From Rhodococcus sp. KBS0724 (GTDB taxonomy: Bacteria > Actinomycetota > Actinomycetes > Mycobacteriales > Mycobacteriaceae), in contig NZ_VCBX02000001.1 in NCBI RefSeq assembly GCF_005938745.2, positions 1,828,501-1,892,500 of the forward strand: 64,000 nt of DNA. Direction: 5' to 3'. Below the pieces are notes generated by a model. The model was not told where the DNA came from. It ran no database searches and was given only the letters and a program-made list of their open reading frames with translations. Positions within the stretch are counted from its first letter, which is position 1; every line of letters starts with the position of its first letter. Shown piece by piece: positions 8,858 through 16,960 of the stretch. A program made the translations under genes and the position numbers.

Positions 8858-10195
8858 TCAGACTGGGCGAGCGCAGGCGCACTGGGTAGCTGCCAGGGTG
8901 CCTGCGTCTCGCGTGGCTTCGTAGGTTGCGCGGGCCGTTGACAGTGCGGGCATTCGGGCGGCGGTCTCGCGAGGCCAAAGTGCCCATCCTGCAACGGCTC
9001 CTGCTGTTGCAAGGACTGCGAGGATGCTCCAGGTAAGTGCGAATCCTGCACTCGTGCCAACCCATCCGGCGATCGGATAGGTGACAAGCCAGGCGAGATG
9101 CGACAGGGAGAACTGGGCTGCGAACACTTCCGGGATACCTGCAGGGTCGACAGACCGCCGAAGCACCTTTCCGGTCGGTGTGACGATCATGGCCATCCCG
9201 GCGCCGATGAGTGCCCACACTGCAGCAGTGAGTGTCCATGCGAGCACGCCGGCCACAGCGAGGGATGCTGCCGCGCTCACACCGAAAACCAGGACGACGG
9301 AACCTGCTGTCATCACGGTGCGTTCGGCGGTTCGGTCGAGAATGCGTGGCAGAAGCAGTGCGGTCACCAATGTGCCGGTGCCCGACGCGGCAAGCATCCA
9401 GGCCACGTCGGATTGGGTTCCGCCGAGCCAGTCCCGGACGTAGTTGACGGTATTGACCACGACGATCGAACCCGCTGCCGCCACCACCAGGTTGAGCGCC
9501 ATGATGCCGCGCAGTCGGGGCGTGACCACGAAGGTCCGCACTCCTGACGCGATCCGGTCCCACGCCTTCCTGTGGGTGCTGGGACGAGCGTTGGGGATTC
9601 GGGTAGCGAGTACGAGCAGCGCGGACAGAGCGAAGCCCGCAGAGGTGGCAACAAATAGCACGTCGAACGTCATGAAGGACAGTGCGACGGCCGCAAGAAC
9701 AGGGCTGAGCAGGCTTTCCATCGTGTAGGCGACCTGCGACGCCGACAGTGCGCGGGTGAAATCGGCCTCGTCGGTCACGATGTCCGGGATGACCGCCTGG
9801 AACGTGGGCGTGAACGCTGCCGACGCAGCTTGGAGAACGCCAACCAGCACATAGATATGCCAGACCTCGCTGACAAAGGGCAAGGCGATCACTACCGCTG
9901 CGCGAATGACGTCGAGTGCGACGAGGAAAGCCCGTCTCGGCAATCGATCTACGTAAGCTGCCGCGAGTGGCGCTATCAGGACGTACAGAGACATCTTGAT
10001 CGTCAACGCTGTCGCGAGCACGGCGCCTGCCGCTGGTCCGGCCAGTTCGTAGGCGAGCAGGCCGAGTGCAACCGTCGCCAATCCGGTGCCGAACAGTGCG
10101 ATGATCTGGGCGCTGAACAGAAGGCGGTAGTCGCGAATCAAGAACAGACGCATGCCATTGCGTCGTTCCGACGCGGTTCTGGCGTTCAGGTTCAT
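8858..10195 (-). CDS. MFS transporter (MFS_3/EntS-like)
   Basis: A 445-residue transporter with about 12 predicted helices, beginning with a hydrophilic N-terminus (MNLNARTASERR) and then LFLIRDYRLLFSAQ, the entry pattern of the MFS_3 group that includes siderophore exporter EntS and macrolide pumps. A motif A-like loop appears as YVDRLPRR. Its ATG overlaps the end of the upstream DHA2 pump gene by 4 nt, so the two pumps are co-translated. The substrate is unknown; no siderophore genes are nearby. Confidence 0.88.
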   Translation of the reverse strand: MNLNARTASERRNGMRLFLIRDYRLLFSAQIIALFGTGLATVALGLLAYELAGPAAGAVLATALTIKMSLYVLIAPLAAAYVDRLPRRAFLVALDVIRAAVVIALPFVSEVWHIYVLVGVLQAASAAFTPTFQAVIPDIVTDEADFTRALSASQVAYTMESLLSPVLAAVALSFMTFDVLFVATSAGFALSALLVLATRIPNARPSTHRKAWDRIASGVRTFVVTPRLRGIMALNLVVAAAGSIVVVNTVNYVRDWLGGTQSDVAWMLAASGTGTLVTALLLPRILDRTAERTVMTAGSVVLVFGVSAAASLAVAGVLAWTLTAAVWALIGAGMAMIVTPTGKVLRRSVDPAGIPEVFAAQFSLSHLAWLVTYPIAGWVGTSAGFALTWSILAVLATAGAVAGWALWPRETAARMPALSTARATYEATRDAGTLAATQCACARPV

Positions 10196-11634
10196 GTTGT
10201 TTCACTCCGGTGAGAAGATTGAAGGCTCCGGTCAGGCTCTTCGACCTTGGGTGAGTGCATCACTACCGCGGTGATCCCAGCGCCCACCACTGCGATGACG
10301 GCTGCGCCGATGAACACTGCGGAGAACCCGTTCGTCAACTCCGTCAGGTCACCGAGTTGATCAGCGCCGAACACCGCTGCGATCGCGGTCATCACCGCGA
10401 GACCGACAGCCGAGCCGACCTGGTAACTGACGTTGACAATGCCGGAAGCCAATCCGCCCTCCTCTGGGCGTGCGGCCGAAATCGCCGTACCCAGTGAAGG
10501 AATGAACGCCAGCGTCATACCGGCCGCAGCTACCAGAGAAGCCGGCAGCACGTCGACCCAGAAGTTACCGGTGGGCCGGATCAACGACATCCACCCCAAA
10601 CCGATTCCCAGGACCAGTAAACCGGCCACGATCATCGCTTTTGCGCCGAAGCGCGCCATGGCCCGTGGCGCCACGACGATCATGCCGAGCATGACGAAGA
10701 TCGTCATCGGCAGCAGCGCCGCACCGGCGGGGAAGGCGCTGTATCCGAGCACTTGCTGCAGGTACAAGTTCAGGAAGAACCACATCGGTATCCAGGCGGC
10801 TCCGAGGACGAGCTGAGCGATGTTTGCGGCTCCGAGATTGGGCGCCTTGAAGATTCCCAGCCGCACCAGTGGCTCCCGACGCTTGGACTGGATCAACACG
10901 AATGCGCCCAACAAAGCGGCCGAGACGGCGAGTGCCAGCCACGTCTGCCCGGATCCCCAACCGACGTCAGGTGCCCTGACGATGCCGAAGACTCCGACAG
11001 CGAGGCCCGCGGTGACCGCCAGAGCGCCGAGGAAGTCGATCGACCCGGTACGCGCCGGTGCGTTAGGCATCAGGAAGGGAATGGCGATCAATGCGACGAC
11101 TGCGATGGGGATGTTGAGATAGAAGACCCAAGGCCAGCTGGTGTATTCGGTGATGACGCCGCCTAGGAACACACCGGCCGTACCGCCCGCCGGGGCGGCT
11201 GCACCGTAGATGGACAGCGCCTTGGTCATTTCCTTTTGCGTGCTGCCGAACAGCATCATCAGCAGGGTGAGCGCCGACGGCGCGATGAGTGCGGCGCCGG
11301 CGCCCTGAACTGCGCGGCCCGCAAGTTCGACGGCGACGTTACCGGCGGCACCGGCGACAACGGAACCGATCAGCAGAATCAGCCAACCGGCGGTGAACAC
11401 TCTGCGGGCACCGAACAGATCTGACAGGCGCCCGCCGAGGAGGAGCAGTCCGCCGAATGCGATGACGTAGGCGTTGAACACCCACGTCAGGCCTTCCTGG
11501 GAGAAACCAAGATCGCTCTGCATCTGGGGGAGGGCGACACCGATGATCGAGGTGTCCATGATGACCATGAACTGAGCGGCGGCGATCAACGCCAACGCCC
11601 ACCACTTACGGGTGGATTGTGCCTGAGTGATCAT
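10192..11634 (-). CDS. DHA2-family MFS transporter, downstream of a leader ORF
   Basis: A 480-residue, roughly 14-helix exporter (start MITQAQSTRKWWALALIA). Motif A is GRLSDLFGARRVF; motif C-like glycine/proline run is APAGGTAGVFLGG. It is the second gene of a leftward unit: a 22-residue ORF ends 12 nt upstream, and the pump's ribosome site (TAAGGA) overlaps that ORF's stop codon, suggesting coupling. The unit starts near a CsoR-like operator, so a copper-type signal may induce the pump. Transport of copper itself by this family is not established; a chelator or oxidised compound is equally possible. Confidence 0.9.
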   Translation of the reverse strand: MITQAQSTRKWWALALIAAAQFMVIMDTSIIGVALPQMQSDLGFSQEGLTWVFNAYVIAFGGLLLLGGRLSDLFGARRVFTAGWLILLIGSVVAGAAGNVAVELAGRAVQGAGAALIAPSALTLLMMLFGSTQKEMTKALSIYGAAAPAGGTAGVFLGGVITEYTSWPWVFYLNIPIAVVALIAIPFLMPNAPARTGSIDFLGALAVTAGLAVGVFGIVRAPDVGWGSGQTWLALAVSAALLGAFVLIQSKRREPLVRLGIFKAPNLGAANIAQLVLGAAWIPMWFFLNLYLQQVLGYSAFPAGAALLPMTIFVMLGMIVVAPRAMARFGAKAMIVAGLLVLGIGLGWMSLIRPTGNFWVDVLPASLVAAAGMTLAFIPSLGTAISAARPEEGGLASGIVNVSYQVGSAVGLAVMTAIAAVFGADQLGDLTELTNGFSAVFIGAAVIAVVGAGITAVVMHSPKVEEPDRSLQSSHRSETT

Positions 11635-11646
11635 TTCGCCTGTTCC

Positions 11647-11715
11647 TTACGGGTATGGGGTATGAGTGATGGCTGGGAGGAACTCGTTCGGGCAGCGCTT
11701 GGCGAAGGTGCACAT
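11647..11715 (-). CDS. Putative 22-residue leader peptide with two cysteines
   Basis: Very short ORF: ATG at 11713-11715, stop TAA at 11647-11649. It begins MCTFAKRCPNEF and ends THTPYP; Cys are at positions 2 and 8, His at 18. A strong Shine-Dalgarno AAGGAG lies 5 nt before the ATG. The stop is 12 nt upstream of the MFS start, whose own SD overlaps this stop, so translation of the peptide would affect the pump. The CsoR-like operator is about 50 nt upstream. This placement suggests a regulatory upstream ORF that senses a metal or thiol state, but that is inference; it might also be an unrelated small protein. Confidence 0.5.
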   Translation of the reverse strand: MCTFAKRCPNEFLPAITHTPYP

Positions 11716-11762
11716 CAGATCTCCTTCGAGTGAATTTGAGGTGACTCGTTCACGTTCGTTGC

Positions 11763-11779
11763 ATACCCTAGGGGGGTAT
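11763..11779. promoter_or_regulatory. CsoR-like (copper-type) operator
   Basis: The pseudo-palindrome ATACCCTAGGGGGGTAT has arms ATACCC/GGGTAT around a G-rich centre, the pattern bound by CsoR-family repressors at copper-resistance promoters. It lies between the leftward leader-peptide/MFS unit and the rightward His-rich protein gene, so it can serve both. A TATGGT hexamer (11777-11782) overlapping the right arm could be the -10 of the rightward promoter. No csoR gene is in the window. Confidence 0.65.
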
Positions 11780-11871
11780 GGTACAAATTGCAATGGGTTC
11801 GGCGACAACGAGTGCGGAACCCGACTTAGACGGCAGGAGAAGCGCTGCCGACCTGACCCTTGGAGGGCAAC

Positions 11872-12615
11872 ATGTTCAGCGAAAACGGCTACACACTGGA
11901 ATTGGCAACGTCGGAGGCTGCCGTCGGCAAGCGCGTACCCCTGCAGTTCCGGATCATCGACAAGACCGGAACTCCGTTGACCCGGTACGCGGACACGCAT
12001 GCCAAGCAACTGCATCTGATCGTGGTGGGCCGCGACCTGACCGGATTCCAGCACGTGCATCCTGAACTCGATGCGTCCGGAACCTGGCATGTTCCAGTCG
12101 ATTTCACTCACGCCGGGGAATACCGAGTCTTCGCTGACTTCACCCCGGAGGGTGGCGACGGAATCACGTTGAGCGCGGACGTACGCGTCGTCGGCGCCTA
12201 TGACCCGCGGCCGTTGCCAGCTGCGGCCGCCACCGCGGAGGTCGACGGCTACACGGTTTCCCTCACTGGTTCAGCCCACGCGGGCCAGACGTCGAAGCTC
12301 ACGCTCTCGGTCAGCTATGACGGACACCCCGTCATGGACTTACAGCCCTACCTCGCTGCGTACGGGCATCTGGTTGCGCTGCGCGCGTCCGATCTTGCGT
12401 ATCTCCACGTTCATCCGGACGGGCATCCGGGTGACGGTGTTACCCCGGCCGGGCCGGCAATCATCTTCTACGCCACCATGCCGAGCGCCGAAGACTATCG
12501 ATTGTTCTTGGACTTCAAACACGATGGTGTGGTGCGTACCGCCGAATTCACTGTGACTGCTGACAACGCAACGGCGCCTGTGTCGGAGCATGCGCACGCT
12601 CACCATGGGCACTGA
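11872..12615 (+). CDS. His-rich, probably metal-related protein of unknown function
   Basis: A 247-residue protein started at ATG 11872, preceded by GGAGGG; an in-frame stop lies 16 nt upstream, so there is no N-terminal extension and no signal peptide. Two beta-rich repeats are visible, each with an HVHP motif (FQHVHPEL near residue 60 and YLHVHPDG near residue 178), and the chain ends in a His cluster (EHAHAHHGH). Many similar actinobacterial proteins sit beside copper genes; the CsoR-like operator upstream supports a role in copper binding or sensing. I cannot assign an activity. Without a signal peptide it should be cytoplasmic unless exported by an unusual route. Confidence 0.72.
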   Translation: MFSENGYTLELATSEAAVGKRVPLQFRIIDKTGTPLTRYADTHAKQLHLIVVGRDLTGFQHVHPELDASGTWHVPVDFTHAGEYRVFADFTPEGGDGITLSADVRVVGAYDPRPLPAAAATAEVDGYTVSLTGSAHAGQTSKLTLSVSYDGHPVMDLQPYLAAYGHLVALRASDLAYLHVHPDGHPGDGVTPAGPAIIFYATMPSAEDYRLFLDFKHDGVVRTAEFTVTADNATAPVSEHAHAHHGH

Positions 12616-12660
12616 ATTCGAACGCCGACAGGCGAAACAACAGTGTTCGGCCGATAGGTG

Positions 12661-14019
12661 TCAGCGCCGAAGCGAGTCGGGAAACATTACTGCGCGGTTG
12701 AGAAAGTCGTCCGGGTCGAAGGCTCGCTTGATCGCCCACATGGTCCCGATGTCCTCCGGTGTGAGCGCCATGTCGAGGTAGTTGCGTTTGAGCGAGCCGA
12801 CTCCGTGCTCGGAACTGATATTTCCGCCGTAGTGGCGCACCAGTTCGAGAATGCGGAGGTAGACGGCGTCGGCGTCCGGGCAATTCAGGATGTTCAGATG
12901 AATGTTTCCTTCGGCTACATGGCCGAACAAGATCGGGATCGCGTCCGGTGCGTGCTCTGCGACAACGCCGACCGCAGCGTCCGCGAATGCCGCCAGGGTG
13001 TCGAGGGGGAGTGCCGCGTCGAACTTGAGGGGTGGGCCGAACAACCCTACGACTTCTGCGAAACATTCACGTGCAGTCCATAATCGGGCGGAACCCGCTA
13101 CATCGAGTGCCACGGCGGGCGCGTCCGGTGGATTGATCAGATCTATGGTGGAGCTCACCTCTTCGGAGGGGTCGTGTGCCCCGGATACCTCGGCCAGCAG
13201 GTACCACCGGCGTCCCGTCGGAACGACGGCACCCAATCTGCTCGCCGCAAGTTCCAAACCATGGCCGTCGAGTAGCTCAAGCGCGTCGACGCCGCCGACG
13301 GTACGCAGAATGCGTCCGGCATCGACAACGGCGCCCAGTGAATCGAACCCGATGAGTGTGGTGACCCGGTGCTTCGGGACGGGGTGAAGTGCCAGGTCGA
13401 CGCGGGTGATCACACCAAGCGTTCCCTCGCTGCCCACCCAGAGTGCCGGCAGGTTGTAGCCGGAATTGTCGGACAGCACGTTCGGTGAGCGGCGCACCGT
13501 CGTACCGTCGGGGAGCACCACTTCGAGTCCGGCTACCTGCTCGGCCATGTTGCCGTATCGAACCGTGTGCAGCCCACCGGCATTGGTGGCGGCCATACCG
13601 CCGATTGTCGCCGTATCGCGCGACGCGATATCGACGCCGAACTTCAATCCGGCGTGAGCCGCCGCGGAATGTACCTGTGCAAGTGTCACTCCCGCGCCGA
13701 CGGTGATCCTCCCCATTGCGGCGTCGACATCGCCGATCGTCGTGAGGCGCTCGGTGGAGAGCAGAACGTCGTCGTGTTCTGGCACCGTTCCGGCAACAAG
13801 TCCGGTGCGTCCACCCTGCACAGTGACGGGTGCGCCGAATTGCCGGCAGACATTCAGCGCGGCGGCCACTTCCGCGGTATCGGCCGGGCGGACCAAGGCC
13901 TGAGCGCGCCCGCTGTATCTGCCTGTGTGATCGACTGAGCGGGAGCGTAGAACATCGGGATCGTCGGTGACGAACCGTTGTCCCACAACGTCGGCAAGCG
14001 CTTTTCTCAGACCGTCCAC
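12661..14019 (-). CDS. FAD-binding oxidoreductase, GlcD / D-lactate dehydrogenase type
   Basis: I start this 452-residue protein at a GTG (14019) because the longer frame would overlap the start of the divergent crotonase gene; an ATG at 14064 is the alternative. The N-terminal PCMH FAD domain contains VQGGRTGLVAGTVP and the FAD-binding run GGMAATNAGGLHTVRYG; the C-terminal oxidase domain ends in the signature SSEHGVGSLKR. Such enzymes oxidise 2-hydroxy acids (D-lactate, glycolate, D-2-hydroxyglutarate). The substrate cannot be read from the sequence. A second member of this family is encoded at 26830-28200. Confidence 0.88.
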   Translation of the reverse strand: MDGLRKALADVVGQRFVTDDPDVLRSRSVDHTGRYSGRAQALVRPADTAEVAAALNVCRQFGAPVTVQGGRTGLVAGTVPEHDDVLLSTERLTTIGDVDAAMGRITVGAGVTLAQVHSAAAHAGLKFGVDIASRDTATIGGMAATNAGGLHTVRYGNMAEQVAGLEVVLPDGTTVRRSPNVLSDNSGYNLPALWVGSEGTLGVITRVDLALHPVPKHRVTTLIGFDSLGAVVDAGRILRTVGGVDALELLDGHGLELAASRLGAVVPTGRRWYLLAEVSGAHDPSEEVSSTIDLINPPDAPAVALDVAGSARLWTARECFAEVVGLFGPPLKFDAALPLDTLAAFADAAVGVVAEHAPDAIPILFGHVAEGNIHLNILNCPDADAVYLRILELVRHYGGNISSEHGVGSLKRNYLDMALTPEDIGTMWAIKRAFDPDDFLNRAVMFPDSLRR

Positions 14020-14062
14020 TCCGTGATCGTATGCCGCCGTCGGCTGTGGCAAGGTGACGGCC

Positions 14063-14863
14063 ATGACTGCTTCCGATCCGCATCCCACCCGTCTTGAGCG
14101 AATCCGCACCGATGGCGGCGCCGAGGTTGCCGTGCTGACCTTCGCTCACGGTCCGCTCAATCTGTTCGATCAGGCGATGTTCGACGCCGTGATCGCGGAT
14201 ATCGCGTCGTTGACTGCGGCGCCGCCGCGCGCGGTTTTGCTGCGGGCGGAGGGCAAGGTCAACTCGGCCGGTGTCGACGTCCATGTTTTCGACGGGTTGA
14301 CCGCCGAGCAGGGCGCCGAGTTGTGGCGCGAGCTTTTTGCGCAGATCTGCCACCCGCTCGAGGCCCTGCCGTGTCCCGTGGTCTACGCCGCGCATGGTTT
14401 GACGCTGACGGCCGCATTCGAGATTTCTCTGGCCTGCGACATCATTCTCGCCGCGCCCAAGGCGAAGTTCGGACTGGTCGAGACAGTGGTCGGGCTGACG
14501 CCGTCGATGGGTGGACCGCAACGCCTGGCCGAGCGGGCGGGTTCCGGGCGTGCTCGTGAACTGGTGATGACGGGCGATCTGTACGACGCCGCGACGCTGG
14601 CGGCCTGGGGCGTGGTCAATGCCGTCCACGACGACGTCGATGTGGCCGCACGGGCGTTGGTGGCGCGGTTGGCCGACGGGCCGACGCGGGCGCATGATGC
14701 GACCAAGCAGATCGTGGCGGCGTGGCGTTCCGGCGGAATCGCTCATGCCGATGCGGTGACACCGACAGTGTCAGGAGCGTTGTTCGAGACCGACGACCTA
14801 CGCGGCGCCGTGCGCAGCTTCCTCGATGTCGGTCCCGGAAAGGCCGTCTATACAGGCACGTAA
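14063..14863 (+). CDS. Crotonase-superfamily (enoyl-CoA hydratase/isomerase) protein
   Basis: A 266-residue protein starting at ATG 14063 after AAGGTGA. The fold is crotonase: NSAGVDVHVF forms the first oxyanion segment and FEISLACDI / AKFGLVETVVG hold two Glu at the positions of the catalytic pair in enoyl-CoA hydratase. The second oxyanion loop normally reads GGG(C/T)E, but here it is LTAAFE, so the backbone donor Gly is replaced. It may therefore catalyse a different crotonase reaction or be less active. It stands alone, divergent from the FAD oxidase. Confidence 0.85.
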   Translation: MTASDPHPTRLERIRTDGGAEVAVLTFAHGPLNLFDQAMFDAVIADIASLTAAPPRAVLLRAEGKVNSAGVDVHVFDGLTAEQGAELWRELFAQICHPLEALPCPVVYAAHGLTLTAAFEISLACDIILAAPKAKFGLVETVVGLTPSMGGPQRLAERAGSGRARELVMTGDLYDAATLAAWGVVNAVHDDVDVAARALVARLADGPTRAHDATKQIVAAWRSGGIAHADAVTPTVSGALFETDDLRGAVRSFLDVGPGKAVYTGT

Positions 14864-14891
14864 GTACACGGGTATCGCCAGAGTGCTCCAC

Positions 14892-14906
14892 TACGTGTGA
14901 CTCACG
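14892..14906. promoter_or_regulatory. Palindrome beside a -10-like hexamer, candidate operator
   Basis: ACGTG (14892-14896) pairs with CACGT (14902-14906), and the centre contains the perfect palindrome GTGAcTCAC. A -10-like TATAGT follows within a few bases (14910-14915). It is about 55 nt upstream of the AMP-ligase-like gene. Possibly an operator for the operon 14959-17923; regulator unknown. Confidence 0.35.
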
Positions 14907-14958
14907 TCATATAGTCGAATGACCGGGTGTGGGTTTGTCACGGTCTGTGGAGGTACAG

Positions 14959-16152
14959 ATGCGGTCGAGGCTTGTGGAGTATCACTGTTCGAATGGGCTG
15001 CTCACGGATACACGCGTCAGTCGGGCAACGGACGGTCTGCTGCGCTACCGGCAGTTGGAGCCGTCACTGTCGGAGTTACTCGATGTTGCGGTGCACCGGT
15101 TTGCCGGGCGAACGGCGGTCGAGGAGGTGCATGGGGAGCAGATCACCTTTGCCGAACTGTGGGCCGAATCGTCTCGGGTTGCCGGCGGGTTGAAGTCGCG
15201 GGGAATCGAGATCGGCGATCGGGTGGCCATTCGGTTTGCGGCCGGTGTTCGGTGGCTGGAAGCGTGCCTCGGCGTCATCCTGGCCGGTGGAGTTCCGGTG
15301 TCCCTCGGTGCGCAGTGGGCCGACGCGGAGGTTTCCGCCGTGATCGCGGACAGTGGGTCGGTGCTGGTGCTCGACGGGGAACTGCCGCACGGGGTTCCGT
15401 TCATCGACGACGGTGCTGCGCCGGACGAGTTGGCGGTTCTGGCGTATACCGCAGATCCGTCCGGTGCGATGCTGGGCGTCGAATTGAGCAACGAAAATGT
15501 GCTCTCGACTATCGAGGCGTTACTGCATTCGCGGGACTACGGCGTCGAGGGTGTGCGAAATCTTCTGGTTGACAGTGATTTTCGATCCGTCCGGCAGTTG
15601 GTTCATGTGCTCGCCACGTTGGTGGTCGGCGGTACCGTCGTCGTTGCGGGTGATTTTTGGCGTGAGTGCACCCATACCGTCGACATTGTCACCGGGCGCC
15701 CCGAGGATCTCCTCGAACCACGATTGCTTTCGGTGGGCCCGGCGGCACGGGCCGGTTCACGATCCGTGAAGTGGGTGGACTGCAGTGGGTCGCCGGTCAC
15801 GGCGGAGGAGGAAGAGAAGCTACTGGCGGCATTTCCGGCTGCGCAGCATGTGATCGGTTGGGGAAAGACCGAGACGTGTGGCGGGGGACTGATCTTGCCG
15901 ATCGAATCGGCTTCGACACATTTGGGGAGTGTGGGAATCGCTTTCGGCGGAATGGAAGTCGCGTTGTACGGACCCGACGCGCCGGGCGGATACGGCGAAC
16001 TGTGGTGCCGGGGGCCGAGTGTCGCGCGCCGGTACTGGAATTCGCCGGAAGTGACGTCGTCTCGTTTCACGCAGGGCTGGTTCTGCACCCATGACACCGC
16101 GCAGATCGATGCGGAAGGCTTCGTCCGTATTGTCGAACGAAACGTCGCGTGA
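14959..16152 (+). CDS. Truncated, degenerate AMP-dependent acyl-CoA synthetase-like protein
   Basis: A 397-residue protein (start ATG 14959, SD GGAGG) that resembles the large N-terminal domain of ANL-superfamily acyl-CoA ligases. The normal P-loop (SGTTGxPKG) is degraded to ADPSGAMLG, while the later motifs GWGKTETCGG, GYGELWCRG and GWFCTHDTAQID are recognisable. The chain ends right after IVERNVA, so the C-terminal swivel domain with the catalytic Lys is absent. It is unlikely to adenylate a fatty acid in the usual way; it may bind acyl ligands or be a decaying gene. It precedes a crotonase gene by 40 nt on the same strand. Confidence 0.75.
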   Translation: MRSRLVEYHCSNGLLTDTRVSRATDGLLRYRQLEPSLSELLDVAVHRFAGRTAVEEVHGEQITFAELWAESSRVAGGLKSRGIEIGDRVAIRFAAGVRWLEACLGVILAGGVPVSLGAQWADAEVSAVIADSGSVLVLDGELPHGVPFIDDGAAPDELAVLAYTADPSGAMLGVELSNENVLSTIEALLHSRDYGVEGVRNLLVDSDFRSVRQLVHVLATLVVGGTVVVAGDFWRECTHTVDIVTGRPEDLLEPRLLSVGPAARAGSRSVKWVDCSGSPVTAEEEEKLLAAFPAAQHVIGWGKTETCGGGLILPIESASTHLGSVGIAFGGMEVALYGPDAPGGYGELWCRGPSVARRYWNSPEVTSSRFTQGWFCTHDTAQIDAEGFVRIVERNVA

Positions 16153-16192
16153 GCGAGTGCGCGGCGTCGTCAAGACTACGAGAGGGAGCCAG

Positions 16193-16954
16193 ATGGCAGA
16201 CGAGGTACTCACCGAGCGGCGCGGGCGGACGCTGATCATCACGATCAACCGGCCCGAGGCACGAAACGCGATCAACGCGGCGGTCAGTCACGGATTGGCG
16301 GCTGCTGTCGAAGAACTCGACGGTGATGACGAGCTGTCATTGGCAGTGCTGACCGGCGCGGGCGGAAATTTCTGTGCCGGGATGGATCTCAAGGCATTTG
16401 TGACCGGCGAGAACGTCCTGGTCCCGGGGCGAGGACTCGGTTTCACCGAAGGGCCGCCGCGCAAGCCGATCATTTCGGCGGTCGAGGGCTACGCGTTGGC
16501 CGGCGGCACCGAGTTGGTGCTGGCCACGGATCTGGTCGTTGCCTCGCGCGAAGCCAAGTTCGGAATCCCCGAGGTCAAGCGCGGTCTGGCCGCAGGCGCC
16601 GGCGGATTGTTCCGTCTGCCCAAGCGCATTCCGTATCAGAAGGCCCTGGAATATGCCCTGACCGGTGATGCTTTCACCGCGGAGGAAGCGCATTCGTACG
16701 GATTTGTGAACACGCTGACCGAACCGGGTCAGGCGTTGGAGGGTGCATTGGCTCTCGCTGACCGCATCAGCCGTAACGGTCCGCTGGCCGTCGCGGTCAC
16801 CAAGGAGATCATGGTCAAGGCCGCTGGATGGTCGGACGACGAGGCTTTTGCCAACCAGTTGCAGTTGCTGGCACCGGTTTTCGGATCCGAGGATGCACGA
16901 GAAGGTGCGACGGCTTTTGCCGAGAAGCGCGCGCCCGTATGGAAGGGTCGGTAA
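16193..16954 (+). CDS. Crotonase / enoyl-CoA hydratase family protein
   Basis: A 253-residue protein with ATG 16193 after GAGGGAG. It has the oxyanion segments NFCAGMDLKAF and EGYALAGGTELVLATDL; the first Glu of the catalytic pair is present (GTELV), and the second falls in FGIPEVKRGL. Enoyl-CoA hydratases act in beta-oxidation on trans-2-enoyl-CoA. It is the middle gene of a tight unit: AMP-ligase-like protein, this, then the adenine deaminase gene 6 nt downstream. The pairing with a purine enzyme is odd and no shared pathway is evident. Confidence 0.9.
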   Translation: MADEVLTERRGRTLIITINRPEARNAINAAVSHGLAAAVEELDGDDELSLAVLTGAGGNFCAGMDLKAFVTGENVLVPGRGLGFTEGPPRKPIISAVEGYALAGGTELVLATDLVVASREAKFGIPEVKRGLAAGAGGLFRLPKRIPYQKALEYALTGDAFTAEEAHSYGFVNTLTEPGQALEGALALADRISRNGPLAVAVTKEIMVKAAGWSDDEAFANQLQLLAPVFGSEDAREGATAFAEKRAPVWKGR

Positions 16955-16960
16955 CACGAC

